A DNA stretch of 64,000 nt from an uncultured Bacilli bacterium (GCA_934700895.1 CAKUXV010000004.1:62001-126000); one strand, 5' to 3'. Positions 51,049 through 59,511 are shown, counted from the stretch's first letter. The notes: generated by a model not told the origin, from the sequence alone. Made by a program: numbers and translations.

Positions 51049-52245
51049 TTATTGGCCGATTTCGGTTAACCACGCATCCAAAGCGGTTTTTCCTTCCTCA
51101 TTCACCTTGAAGCACCACTTGAAGGGAGGGAGGGTTTTCATTTTTCGAGTCAATGCGAAGTCCGTGATGTTCTTGGGGCCTTCTCCACTCCAGCCATAAT
51201 CACCAAAAGCAGCAAACCCCTTATTCGTAAAGAAGGGGATGGGTCTACTCAAAAGCAAATCATAGAACATGGAAATCGCGTCTCCTGCGATCGTCGGGGT
51301 GCCAAATAGAACCAAACCTGAGGTGCGAATTGCTTCTAAAATATCCGCTTTGGAAGGGGCATAATTCAACGCGTCGATCGCGAAGAACGATACGATCTTG
51401 CCTCTTTTTTCTAATTGGGCCTTTAAATGCTCCGCCATTTCCGCGGTATAACCATAGCAAGAGGTATAGACCAAAGTGATATGATTGGCATCTAAGACAG
51501 GGAGCCATTTCTTGGCTTCTTCTTCGAAGGCATCAATGACTTTATCCGTATCTTTATCAATAACAGGCCCATGCCCCGTAAGGATCAGGTCTAAGGACAA
51601 GGTACGGACTCTGGCCACGGCTTGAAGAGCAAAAGAAGCAAACGGGGCCATGATGCATTCAAAATAATAATCAAAGGATTCTCGGTATTCCTTGTAGTCC
51701 TTCACCTTGGAATAAAGGATTTCATCAAAGGCATAATGGGTTCCAAAGGCGTCGCAACTGACCAAAGCTTTTTCTTCGACGATATAGGTGAATAAAACAT
51801 CCGGCCAGTGGAGGAACAAACCAGAAAGAAAGCGGAGGGTATATTGTCCAATCTTTAATTCTTTCCCCGGAGCCATCGTCAAACTCTTGAACGGGAAACG
51901 GAGGATATTCTTCAAATTGTTAATTCCGGCAGGGGAAGCAATAACCATGATGTCCGGATTCTTTTGTAGAAGGGCTTCAATCGCTCCGCTATGGTCGGGT
52001 TCGGTATGCGCGACCACCAAATATTTGATGTCGTTTACTGATGTTAACGAAGAGATGTGTTCGATGTATTCATCGGCAAAACCCGCTTTGCTGCCCTCAA
52101 ACAAAACAACCCCTTCCGTTGTTTTTAATAGATAGGAGTTATACGAGGTACCGTAAGTAAGCGGCATGACGCTGTCGAATACCTTGAGACCATGATCGAT
52201 ACAGCCAACGTAATATAGATTTTCTTTTAGTTTTAAAGATTCCAT
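51049..52245 (-). CDS. A-type flavoprotein (flavodiiron protein, FprA-like O2/NO reductase)
   Basis: A 398-residue flavodiiron protein. ATG 52245 follows GGAGG by 8 bases. The metallo-beta-lactamase-like part carries the diiron ligands AHTEPDHSGAIE, LHWPD, SCDAFG and LTGHGP. The C-terminal flavodoxin part binds FMN at YTSCYGYTAEMAEHL and GTPTIAGDAI. These enzymes reduce oxygen to water or nitric oxide to nitrous oxide and protect anaerobes. No rubredoxin domain is attached. It is monocistronic, bounded downstream by a terminator. Confidence 0.95.
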   Translation of the reverse strand: MESLKLKENLYYVGCIDHGLKVFDSVMPLTYGTSYNSYLLKTTEGVVLFEGSKAGFADEYIEHISSLTSVNDIKYLVVAHTEPDHSGAIEALLQKNPDIMVIASPAGINNLKNILRFPFKSLTMAPGKELKIGQYTLRFLSGLFLHWPDVLFTYIVEEKALVSCDAFGTHYAFDEILYSKVKDYKEYRESFDYYFECIMAPFASFALQAVARVRTLSLDLILTGHGPVIDKDTDKVIDAFEEEAKKWLPVLDANHITLVYTSCYGYTAEMAEHLKAQLEKRGKIVSFFAIDALNYAPSKADILEAIRTSGLVLFGTPTIAGDAISMFYDLLLSRPIPFFTNKGFAAFGDYGWSGEGPKNITDFALTRKMKTLPPFKWCFKVNEEGKTALDAWLTEIGQ

Positions 52246-52535
52246 AAATAAAACCTCCACTTCTATTTTAGCAGGCATGGGGAAAGGCGGATAAAGGAAC
52301 GCTTATCCATCACCACCATTAGGGGTTGTAACCTAAAAAGTGTAGTCCCTACACTCTACAATTCGTGTTTGGTATCAAAAAGCGAAACGTTTAACGACAT
52401 TAGAAATACGCTGCTATCCAGTTTTCGTTGACAAACACTTCATCCATTTATAAGCGCCAAGAGGTTGATAGTTAAGGGTAAAATTTTTTAAGTATCAGAA
52501 TGTTAGTACTTACAAATTCCTATTTTGACGAATAT
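52246..52535. other. Intergenic region between flavoprotein and hipA
   Basis: No gene found. It contains a perfect 7-base hairpin AGTGTAG-TCC-CTACACT (52339-52355) without a T run, and the flavoprotein upstream region near 52246-52290 with TAAAAT as a weak -10. The rest is AT-rich and featureless. Confidence 0.45.
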
Positions 52536-53654
52536 TTAAGAACGCACTCCACCCAGAACCATCGACTCCTCTAGCACATTTTTGCATTTTTGAATGATGG
52601 CTTTTGCTTCATCCATATTTAACCGATTGTTTTTTGCCACTAGAAGCATGTCTTGATCCGTAATCCCCTTGCCTTTGCCATTAACCGATGCAGTGTGTTC
52701 CCCGAAATAGGTCCGCCCAGGTGTAATGTCATAAGCGGGGGACAGACGATACACTTTATTTGCAGCGTCAAACAAAAACGAAAAATTCTTCGCGTGATCG
52801 TCTTGGTTATCAATGAGAACATTAAAAACCATTCTTCGATACATCTCCGCGACCTCTTCATTATCTTCGGTTAAGATTCTAGTCAGCTTAATCAAGTCAT
52901 TATAATCCAATACAGGGGCACGAAAATCGCATTCCAACAATGCGGCGGCACTGATCATATGGACCTTATCATTTTGATAACGGTCAAACCTTTTAATTAG
53001 GAAATACTTTCCGCCTTTTTCCGATGTGACTAATTCGATATCCGGAATACGGATTCCGCACGATTTGGAGAGAGACATGTATCGGAATTCAAGATCGGCG
53101 ATGTCTTTTGTATCAAAACGGGAAGAAAATTTGACAATCCAGTCTTCGCCTTTATAACGAATCAAGGATTTTGGTCTAGCCCCGCCGCTAGATCCACCCA
53201 GCGAATAAAGAGTATCAATGTCTTGTACTTCTTTCGAATCCAATAAAGCATTGCATTCTTCTTGAATCAGATCGAAATCGATGATGTCCGGTTTGGCGGC
53301 TTGGCTAAAATCAGGCGCATATTCAAGCAAGCCCATCCCGGATGACCCTACATAAGCCAATCGGTCGAGAGGAGACAGGGATCGTATATCGATCTTCTTT
53401 TGTCTCTAAAAACGCTCTAGCAGCAATTCACCATAACTGTCAGGGAGGGAATCCGCAAACACCCCAAATAGGCCTCTAAAATAAGGGGAGGACGACACAA
53501 ACAACCGTCTAGATAACGGGAGTTTAAATGGATTAAGAGAAAATCCGTTTTGAACCCATTCGTCACTATATTAAAAAGCGATTCGGTGATCTTTGGTTAA
53601 AGCCAACGTACCAACCAATGTTTTATTTGCCAATACGTCAATCTTCTTGATCAT
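52536..53654 (-). pseudogene. hipA: HipA-type serine/threonine kinase toxin gene with two in-frame nonsense codons
   Basis: A single uninterrupted register of 373 codons begins at ATG 53654, which overlaps the hipB stop and follows GAGGAGG. Codon 28 is TAA (53571-53573) and codon 83 is TAG (53406-53408). Between and around them the N-subdomain sequence is well preserved (VLANKTLVGTLALTKDHRIAF, LFGVFADSLPDSYGELLLERF, SLSPLDRLAYVGSSGMG). The kinase part from about codon 99 is open, with the Ser/Gly loop SLGGSSGGARPKS, catalytic VLIDNQDDHAKNFSF and metal motif SPAYDITPG. Full HipA should not be made. A shorter kinase from an internal TTG at 53360 is conceivable. Confidence 0.85.
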
Positions 53655-53928
53655 GCAAAACCTCCTCGATGGACGTATATTCTTTGCGAACCTCAAATAA
53701 GCGATCTAAGTCTTCGTAAAGTCGAAGACTCATTGCAATTTTGATGAAAGAAGCAAAAGAGATATCCCCCGTATTTTCAAATTTTCTTATCGTGGCATAC
53801 GGAACACCAGAAAGAACGGAAAGACGCTTTTGGGATATCTTCCTGTTTTTTCGAATCGCAACGAGGCGTTTTGCGATTTCCATTTGTTGTTCGTAATAAG
53901 TTTTAAAAAGTAATGCTTGTTCTTCCAT
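53638..53928 (-). CDS. hipB: HipB-like XRE-family antitoxin/repressor
   Basis: A 96-residue protein with a helix-turn-helix at about residues 20-75 (RLVAIRKNRKISQKRLSVLSG, VPYATIRKFENTGDISFASF) and an acidic tail (SIEEVLHDQED). In hipBA modules this protein binds HipA and represses the operon. The hipA start codon lies inside its last codons. Upstream are two copies of a 16-base near-palindrome, the expected operators. The start has no ribosome site, and the proximal operator ends two bases before the ATG. Confidence 0.85.
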   Translation of the reverse strand: MEEQALLFKTYYEQQMEIAKRLVAIRKNRKISQKRLSVLSGVPYATIRKFENTGDISFASFIKIAMSLRLYEDLDRLFEVRKEYTSIEEVLHDQED

Positions 53929-53929
53929 T

Positions 53930-53945
53930 TGCTACTATAATAGCA
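53930..53945 (-). promoter_or_regulatory. HipB operator, proximal copy
   Basis: TGCTATTATAGTAGCA on the minus strand, palindromic except at two positions. It contains TATTAT/TATAGT, a plausible -10, and ends two bases before the hipB ATG. Confidence 0.7.
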
Positions 53946-53970
53946 CTTTTTTATCATTCTTTAAATTTTT

Positions 53971-53986
53971 TGCTACTATAATAGCA
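53971..53986 (-). promoter_or_regulatory. HipB operator, distal copy
   Basis: Exact copy of the proximal operator, 41 bases further upstream (about four helical turns, same face). Two identical sites suggest cooperative binding or looping by HipB. Confidence 0.7.
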
Positions 53987-54003
53987 GTTTAGTGACAAAG
54001 AGT

Positions 54004-54495
54004 TTAATAAATGATTCCTTGTTTGTTCGTCGTAGGAACAGCGATATTAATTTCGGAGGAGCTGAAGTCAAAAACGCATTTTCCGACGTTAAAGGAGATG
54101 TGCAGCACATCATCCACTTCAGAATAATGGAATTCATCCGTCATATCGGCCATCCGATCTTCGATTTCCGTATTGGTCGAATTCATTGTTAATCCATAGA
54201 CCGTAATTTCGGGGTCCGTGATATGGATACGAGTAATCGCCCGCTTATCTTCGGCATCGGGATAACCAGACGACAAATAAGTAACGTGAACAGCGGGTGC
54301 AACGGCCATATCTCCACTTGTGTCTGCAACATATCGATGGTCGAGGTATTCTTCCGCTCCAAACCAACCCGGCAGAAGCGTGCAGCCTTTTTCTTTGAAT
54401 TCCTGGCTTTCCACTCTTTCCGTAACCCAAAATTCAAGGCTGGTATCCGCGGGTTTCTTCAAATAGAAAGTGGAACAGCTAAACAATGTAGCCAT
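54004..54495 (-). CDS. Putative lipoprotein of unknown function, possibly with a lost start codon
   Basis: From ATG 54495 the product starts MATLFSCSTFYLKKP, too short for a signal peptide. The same frame is open for 16 more codons up to 54543. It would read IKTSKLTPAFVSTLPL before MATLFSC, together a good lipoprotein signal with lipid cysteine in LFSC. The codon where ATG is expected is ATA, and no ribosome site is near. The gene may therefore be silenced by an ATG-to-ATA change, or start at ATA. The mature part is acidic and beta-rich (HRYVADTSGDMAVAPAVHVTY, VDDVLHISFNVGKCVFDFSS). No domain recognised. Confidence 0.5.
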   Translation of the reverse strand: MATLFSCSTFYLKKPADTSLEFWVTERVESQEFKEKGCTLLPGWFGAEEYLDHRYVADTSGDMAVAPAVHVTYLSSGYPDAEDKRAITRIHITDPEITVYGLTMNSTNTEIEDRMADMTDEFHYSEVDDVLHISFNVGKCVFDFSSSEINIAVPTTNKQGIIY

Positions 54496-54777
54496 TAAAG
54501 GTAATGTCGAAACAAAAGCAGGGGTTAATTTGCTGGTTTTTATGTATCCATTTTATTCGTGAGTCCAAAATTGTCAATTGCCGATTGGAAAAGCGGGTAG
54601 AAAGCGGCGCAAAGCTCATGGCAAGGGGCTGGCGGCATTCTTGCCATTTTGGCAAGTTCAAATTAAAGATATTGCCATATGATTGCTCCAATCGGCATAG
54701 GCAACGTATCAGTCGCCTACACGCTTGCATATAAATTCATCTAATTAGCAGCCAACTGAGGGAAATTTTTCTTATAA

Positions 54778-55050
54778 TTGGCTAATCTAAAGTTGTACTT
54801 TAAAAAGTCAAAAGAAGTATTTCGATATGCCACTAAAGGCGAAATCGACCTTATCCTTTCGGAAAACGGGATTCTTTACCCCATTGCAATTAAGCTGAGT
54901 TCTTCTCCTAATGCTGAAATGGCCTCTCCTTTCGATGTTTTGGACAAGATACCCGACCAAAAAAGAGGCATGGGAGCCATCGTTTGCCTTTATGATAAGG
55001 AATTATACCTAAGAGATAATCACGTGGTTCTTCCTGCGGAATATATTTAA
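54778..55050 (+). pseudogene. C-terminal fragment of a DUF4143 AAA-type ATPase
   Basis: The frame encodes the end of the DUF4143 domain that follows the AAA_14 ATPase in a widespread family: KGEIDLILSENGILYPIAIK has the nuclease-like E-I-D...(E)xK pattern, and RGMGAIVCLYDKELYLRDN is a typical C-terminus. A stop codon lies directly upstream, and there is no ATG, ribosome site or ATPase domain. In the usual motif the last part reads PIEIK; here Glu has become Ala. Inactive remnant. Confidence 0.7.
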
Positions 55051-55195
55051 GACCCTCTATTGCAATTCCATGCGACAATAGATTCTCATTTATATAATCA
55101 AGCATAGAAAAAAGCCGCCAATTTTGACGACCTTTTAATGATTTCATCGAGTGTATGCAACGGATTATCGTTCTGTCACATCTGCCCCATCAAGA

Positions 55196-55420
55196 TTACT
55201 TGACGTCGGGAAGCAGACCCATGAAGCGGGCGTTCTTAATCGCCGTGGCGACTTGGCGCTGATACTTGGCGCTGGTGCCGGTGATGGAACGCGGGGTGAT
55301 CTTGCCGTCGGGTCCAATGAAGCGAGAGAGAGTCTCGACATCTTTGTAGTCGACGTATTTGATCTTGTTCTTCTTGAAATAGCAAACCTTACGGCGTGCA
55401 CGGGTTTTTCTAAAAGCCAT
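55196..55420 (-). CDS. rpsR: 30S ribosomal protein bS18
   Basis: A 74-residue protein with the diagnostic VCYFKKNKIKYVDYKDVETLSRF, GKITPRSITGTSAKYQRQVATAIKNARFMGLLP. It binds 16S rRNA with bS6. It is the third gene of rpsF-ssb-rpsR, 26 bases after ssb. Confidence 0.98.
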   Translation of the reverse strand: MAFRKTRARRKVCYFKKNKIKYVDYKDVETLSRFIGPDGKITPRSITGTSAKYQRQVATAIKNARFMGLLPDVK

Positions 55421-55446
55421 TGTTCTTTACCTTTCCGGGCAGTTCC

Positions 55447-55908
55447 TTAGAAGGGAAGATCATCTTCCATCAAAGGATCGAGATTATTGGAAGTCGATGG
55501 GTTGCCCTGTGGTTTGACCGAGTTGTCCGGCGCGTTATAGGACGAGCCGACATCCGGGGTATATCCGGAATCGTTCTCCGAAACACCATTCGAGGCTTTG
55601 GGCTCCATGAGCTCAATGCGCTCGGCAACGATTTCGGTGGAAGTCACCTCAACGTTGGAATCCCGACGCGTGTATTTGCGTTGGGTGAGACGACCAACGA
55701 CGCCAACCAAAGATCCCTTGTGGGTGAACTTCGAGACGACGTCTGCCTGTTTTCCAAAAACGGAAACCGGCATGAAGATGGTGGTCTTTTGACCTCCACG
55801 ACGCTCATCGGACGCAATGGTGAAGGAAGCCACGGTCATACCCGAGGTGGTGGAGCGGGTTTCGGGGTCGCGGGTCAGGCGACCAACTAGAACGACATTG
55901 TTAAGCAT
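55447..55908 (-). CDS. ssb: Single-stranded DNA-binding protein
   Basis: A 153-residue SSB with the OB fold MLNNVVLVGRLTRDPETRSTTSG, a Gly/Asn/Ser-rich linker and the acidic tip MEDDLPF that recruits partner proteins. It protects single-stranded DNA in replication and repair. Placed between rpsF and rpsR as in most Firmicutes. Confidence 0.97.
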   Translation of the reverse strand: MLNNVVLVGRLTRDPETRSTTSGMTVASFTIASDERRGGQKTTIFMPVSVFGKQADVVSKFTHKGSLVGVVGRLTQRKYTRRDSNVEVTSTEIVAERIELMEPKASNGVSENDSGYTPDVGSSYNAPDNSVKPQGNPSTSNNLDPLMEDDLPF

Positions 55909-55926
55909 GTGTTATCCTCCTGCTGC

Positions 55927-56214
55927 TTAGTCTTTATCAACGGTGATAAGGAAACGGATAACAAGATTGTCGAGACGGACCAAACGCTTGAATTCTTCAA
56001 GGCAGGCATTGTCGGCAGAGATCTTTTCGACAACGTAGTAGCCTTTCTTCAAATCGTGGATCGGGCTCGCAAACTCACGGACTCCCATCTCCTTGCTGTC
56101 ACGAACAACGCCTTTGTTGTCGGTGAGGATCTTGTGGAGCTTTTCAATTTCAGCCTTTCTGCTGGCATCGTCGAGATCCGCAGAGAGGATGAACATGAGT
56201 TCATATTTTCCCAT
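55927..56214 (-). CDS. rpsF: 30S ribosomal protein bS6
   Basis: A 95-residue protein from ATG 56214, which has AGGAGGTG 8 bases upstream; a longer frame exists but would read through the leader hairpin. MGKYELMFILSADLDD, REFASPIHDLKKGYYVVEK and LDNLVIRFLITV are family blocks. It forms a heterodimer with bS18 on 16S rRNA. First gene of rpsF-ssb-rpsR. Confidence 0.97.
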   Translation of the reverse strand: MGKYELMFILSADLDDASRKAEIEKLHKILTDNKGVVRDSKEMGVREFASPIHDLKKGYYVVEKISADNACLEEFKRLVRLDNLVIRFLITVDKD

Positions 56215-56239
56215 AGTGTTTGCACCTCCTAATTTCGGT

Positions 56240-56270
56240 CTAGGGTCGCATCGAAATCGTACGACCATAG
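56240..56270 (-). promoter_or_regulatory. Hairpin in the rpsF leader (candidate bS6:bS18 autoregulatory site)
   Basis: In the roughly 85-base leader, CTATGGTCG pairs with CGACCCTAG around one internal mismatch. Bacterial rpsF leaders often carry an RNA that binds the bS6:bS18 complex for feedback control. The conserved bulge of that motif was not securely identified here. Confidence 0.45.
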
Positions 56271-56306
56271 AAGTGTGTGCCGTATCCTTCAAAAACGGCA
56301 AACGCC

Positions 56307-56335
56307 ATTATAAAGGGGGTAAGGGGGATAATCAA
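56307..56335 (-). promoter_or_regulatory. Promoter of rpsF-ssb-rpsR
   Basis: TTGATT (56330-56335) and TATAAT (56307-56312) on the minus strand, 17 bases apart. The start near 56300 gives a leader of about 85 bases, unusually long for this window. Confidence 0.8.
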
Positions 56336-56524
56336 TCTTAGACTTACCTAATTGTTTCCTTTCCTCTTGGATGAGACGACCTTTTGCCCATAACAAGAAG
56401 TCGCCCCACTATTTCTATAACCGAAAAAGAAATGATTATGACGAAACTTGTTTCCAAATTTTAGGTTTGAAATGTAAATATTTTTTCCGAATTCCTTCGA
56501 TAAAATCGAGATAATTAGAAGTGA

Positions 56525-56550
56525 TAAAAAATGCCACGTTTCGTGGCATT
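56525..56550 (-). terminator. Terminator of lysS
   Basis: AATGCCACG and CGTGGCATT form a perfect 9-base stem with a 3-base loop, followed by TTTTTATC on the minus strand. Confidence 0.9.
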
Positions 56551-56570
56551 CTTTGGATGACTTTTTGGCC

Positions 56571-58058
56571 TTATTTTTCGTCCTTCATCGTTGGGAAGAG
56601 AAGGACTTCGCGGATATTTTGCACATTGCAGAAGAGCATGCAGGTGCGGTCGATGCCGACCCCGATTCCTCCCGCGGGAGGCATGCCGTATTTCAAAGCG
56701 TCGAGGAAGGTGTAGTCAATATCGTTGGCTTCTTCGTCTCCGCGGTTTCTCGCGGCAAGCTGGGCTTGGAAACGTTCCATTTGGTCGAAGGGGTTATTGA
56801 GTTCGCTGTAGGAATTGCCGAATTCAAATCCACCGATGAAGAACTCGAAACGTTCCACAAAGCGAGGATCCGCGCACTTCTTGGTAAGCGGAGAGACTTC
56901 GATCGGATAGGTGTGGATGAACGTCGGTTGGACAAGACTCTTTTCCACGAATTCATCGAAGAAGGCCTGCATGATATAACCGGTGCTGTTCCAGCTCTTT
57001 TGGAGGGGGACGTTATGCTCTTTGGCGAGTTTAACGGCGTCTTCAAACGAGATGTCGTCGGTGAAGTCGATGCCGGTTTTTTCTTTGATGGCTTCAGCCA
57101 TGGAAATCCAGCGGAAGGGTTTGGAGAAATCGATTTCGATGTCGCCCCATTGGATTTTGTCTTTGCCACAAATCTTCTCGGCGAGGTCTTTGAAGAGTCC
57201 TTCCGTCCATTCTCTCATGGATTGGAGGTCGCCATAAGCCTGATAGAGCTCAATAGTCGTGAATTCGGGGTTATGGCGGACGTCGATGCCTTCGTTACGG
57301 AAGATGCGTCCGATTTCATAAACGCGGTCAATGCCGCCAATCATCGCTTTCTTAAGGTTCAATTCGGTCGCGATGCGAAGATAGAAATCCTTGTCCAAGG
57401 CGTTGTGATGGGTGATGAACGGACGAGCCGAGGCACCACCAGCAATCGGAGACAAAACTGGGGTTTCGACTTCGAGGAATCCGAGGTTATCGCAATAGCG
57501 GCGAACCTCGGAAAGAATACGGGAACGGGTGATGGCGACTTTACGGGATTCTTCGTTGACGATCATGTCGACATAACGGTGACGGAAACGCTCTTCCGGG
57601 TCGGTTAAGCCATGGAATTTTTCAGGCAACGGCTTCAAGCATTTGGACAAATGAGTGTAATGCTCCACATGGATGGTGAGTTCGCCGGTTTGGGATTTCA
57701 TCAAAGTGCCCTCTAATCCGGCCACGTCGCCTAAATCCGACAATTTAAAAACCTTGTAGTTCTCTTCTCCAACGGATTGAAGGCCAATCCAGAATTGGAT
57801 GGAGGCATATTCATCGTGGATGTTGCCAAAAGCGGCTTTGCCCATCTTGCGGAGGGCCATTAAGCGTCCAGCCACATTGACTTTGATGTCTTTTTCTTTG
57901 AGTTCTTCCGCGCTCAATTCGCCGTAATTGGCACGGAGATCGCGGATCTGGTCTTTCCAGTCATAACGGCTGCCAAACGGATCCACGCCGAGTTCGCGGT
58001 AACGAGGAAGCTTATCGATGCGAGCTTTCTCTTGGTCAGTTAATTTTTCTTCGATCAT
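56571..58058 (-). CDS. lysS: Lysyl-tRNA synthetase, class II
   Basis: A 495-residue class II synthetase. An OB-fold anticodon-binding domain (about 55-165) is followed by the catalytic core with motif 1 region RFRHRYVDMIVNEE, motif 2 GRIFRNEGIDVRHNPEFTTIE, and motif 3 GIGVGIDRTCMLF. Attaches lysine to tRNA-Lys. The start is preceded by AAGGGGGA. It lies alone between the terminators of glyA and its own. Confidence 0.98.
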   Translation of the reverse strand: MIEEKLTDQEKARIDKLPRYRELGVDPFGSRYDWKDQIRDLRANYGELSAEELKEKDIKVNVAGRLMALRKMGKAAFGNIHDEYASIQFWIGLQSVGEENYKVFKLSDLGDVAGLEGTLMKSQTGELTIHVEHYTHLSKCLKPLPEKFHGLTDPEERFRHRYVDMIVNEESRKVAITRSRILSEVRRYCDNLGFLEVETPVLSPIAGGASARPFITHHNALDKDFYLRIATELNLKKAMIGGIDRVYEIGRIFRNEGIDVRHNPEFTTIELYQAYGDLQSMREWTEGLFKDLAEKICGKDKIQWGDIEIDFSKPFRWISMAEAIKEKTGIDFTDDISFEDAVKLAKEHNVPLQKSWNSTGYIMQAFFDEFVEKSLVQPTFIHTYPIEVSPLTKKCADPRFVERFEFFIGGFEFGNSYSELNNPFDQMERFQAQLAARNRGDEEANDIDYTFLDALKYGMPPAGGIGVGIDRTCMLFCNVQNIREVLLFPTMKDEK

Positions 58059-58102
58059 GTTGTCGTCCCCCTTATGGGCGAAGGTATCTTACTCTAGTTC
58101 AC

Positions 58103-58129
58103 GAAAAAAGGGAACGCGTAGCGGTCCCT
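58103..58129 (-). terminator. Terminator of glyA
   Basis: AGGGACCGC and GCGTTCCCT pair on the minus strand with one mismatch and are followed by TTTTTTCG, shortly after the glyA stop. Confidence 0.8.
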
Positions 58130-58141
58130 ATTTCTCCCTTT

Positions 58142-59392
58142 TTAGGCGTGAGGTTGATGTAAATCCGTGACGTCTTTCCACGAACTAGTGATACCACGTA
58201 CCTCTTCTTTTAACTTTTCGGCGTCTTTTCCCTGCCCCGATAAGCAAGCGTAAATCAAACGAGCGATTTGACGGGCTTGGGCCTCATTGCAACCGCGAGT
58301 GGTGACCGCGGCAAAGCCAATGCGTAGGCCAGAGCATTCGCTCGGCTTCAAGGTATCCCCGTGAATCATGTTCTTGTTCGTAGTGATTCCAATTTCTTCC
58401 AAACGGGCTTGTGCTTCTTTCCCCGTGATTCCAAAGGAAGCCAAAACGTTAAGCAGGAACAAGTGATTATCCGTTCCACTGACCGAGCAGCCTAAAGAAC
58501 GAAGTTCATCATCGCAGGCTTTGGTATTGGTTAATACCTGGGCCATATATTCTTTGAATGCAGGCTGCAAATCTTCGCCAAAGCAAGCGGCTTTTGCGGC
58601 GATAATGTGTTCTAATGGGCCACCTTGGGTATAGGGGAAGACCGCACTTTTGATGGGTTTGATCCATTTCTCGTCATTCGTAAGAATCATGCCTCCACGG
58701 GGCCCACGGAGAGTCTTGTGCGTCGTGGTCGTCACGATATCGGCATACAGGCAAGGATTTTGGGTTAACCCCGCAGCGATGATGCCGGCGATATGGGCCA
58801 TATCCACCATGAAATAGCAATACACGGGCGAATGGGCGTTATGACGGTCCACGAGTTCACGCAAAGCCTTGAAATCAATTTCATAAGGGTAGGCGCTATA
58901 GCCAGCCAAAAGGAGATTGGGGTTCTCTTTTTCGAGGCATTCTTCAATGATTGTTAAATCCAAACGTCCATCTTCCCCCAAGGGGTAATGGACGAAGTTA
59001 TAAGTTTGGGCAGAGAAGGAAACAGGGGACCCATGGGTTAAATGACCGCCGTCATTAAGGATCAAAGACAACACTTTATCCCCGGGTTTAAGCAAAACGT
59101 GATAAGCGGCGAAATTGGCTTGGGAGCCGCTATGAGGTTGGACGTTGGCATATAAGCAATGGAACAATTTCTGTGCCCGTTCGGCAGCAAGATTTTCTGC
59201 CTCGTCCACGTTTCGACATCCTCCATAATAGCGATGAGCAGGGTACCCTTCCGCATATTTAGCCATCAAAATGCTTCCGCTGGCCTCATAGACATCTTTG
59301 GAGGGGTAGTTCTCGCTGGCAATGAGCTCAATGCCATTATTTTGCCTTTGTTTTTCTTCTTCAAAAATTCGTTCTAAAACCTTATCTTCCAT
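58142..59392 (-). CDS. glyA: Serine hydroxymethyltransferase
   Basis: PLP enzyme that moves the serine hydroxymethyl group to tetrahydrofolate, giving glycine and methylene-THF. ATG 59392 follows GAGGA and begins MEDKVLERIFEEEKQRQNNG. IELIASENYPSKDV, YPAHRYYGGCRNVDEAENLA, NVQPHSGSQANFAAY and the PLP-lysine motif TTTTHKTLRGPRGG are canonical. 416 residues, normal length. Followed by a terminator. Confidence 0.97.
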   Translation of the reverse strand: MEDKVLERIFEEEKQRQNNGIELIASENYPSKDVYEASGSILMAKYAEGYPAHRYYGGCRNVDEAENLAAERAQKLFHCLYANVQPHSGSQANFAAYHVLLKPGDKVLSLILNDGGHLTHGSPVSFSAQTYNFVHYPLGEDGRLDLTIIEECLEKENPNLLLAGYSAYPYEIDFKALRELVDRHNAHSPVYCYFMVDMAHIAGIIAAGLTQNPCLYADIVTTTTHKTLRGPRGGMILTNDEKWIKPIKSAVFPYTQGGPLEHIIAAKAACFGEDLQPAFKEYMAQVLTNTKACDDELRSLGCSVSGTDNHLFLLNVLASFGITGKEAQARLEEIGITTNKNMIHGDTLKPSECSGLRIGFAAVTTRGCNEAQARQIARLIYACLSGQGKDAEKLKEEVRGITSSWKDVTDLHQPHA

Positions 59393-59454
59393 GGTGAGTT
59401 GTCCTCGTTTCCAACATTGTATTCGCAATGAAAGAAAATAGAAATGAGTCAAAA

Positions 59455-59497
59455 GAAAAAGCGGTATACACCGAACAAAATCTAGGGTGAATACCGC
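59455..59497 (-). terminator. Terminator of the ABC-exporter operon
   Basis: GCGGTAT and ATACCGC, extended by an inner CACC/GGTG pairing, form a stem followed on the minus strand by TTTTTC and more T. It lies between the exporter stop and the glyA start. Confidence 0.75.
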
Positions 59498-59511
59498 GAT
59501 TTTTCTTTCCT

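Noticed and set aside
51049..52245. Flavorubredoxin
   Set aside because: The protein ends after the flavodoxin domain; no rubredoxin CxxC pairs are present.
52339..52355. Terminator downstream of hipA or upstream of the flavoprotein
   Set aside because: The hairpin is perfect but short and has no T run on either strand.
52536..53654. Stop-codon recoding to explain the two stops in hipA
   Set aside because: Two different stop codons (TAA and TAG) would both need recoding, and both are used as normal stops elsewhere in the window. Nonsense mutation is simpler.
53930..53986. CRISPR repeats
   Set aside because: Only two copies of a 16-base palindrome in front of a repressor gene; they are operators. 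No CRISPR array or cas gene was seen in the window.
56553..57608. Plus-strand 351-codon frame opposite lysS
   Set aside because: Antisense of a conserved synthetase; no ribosome site, and no homology recognised.
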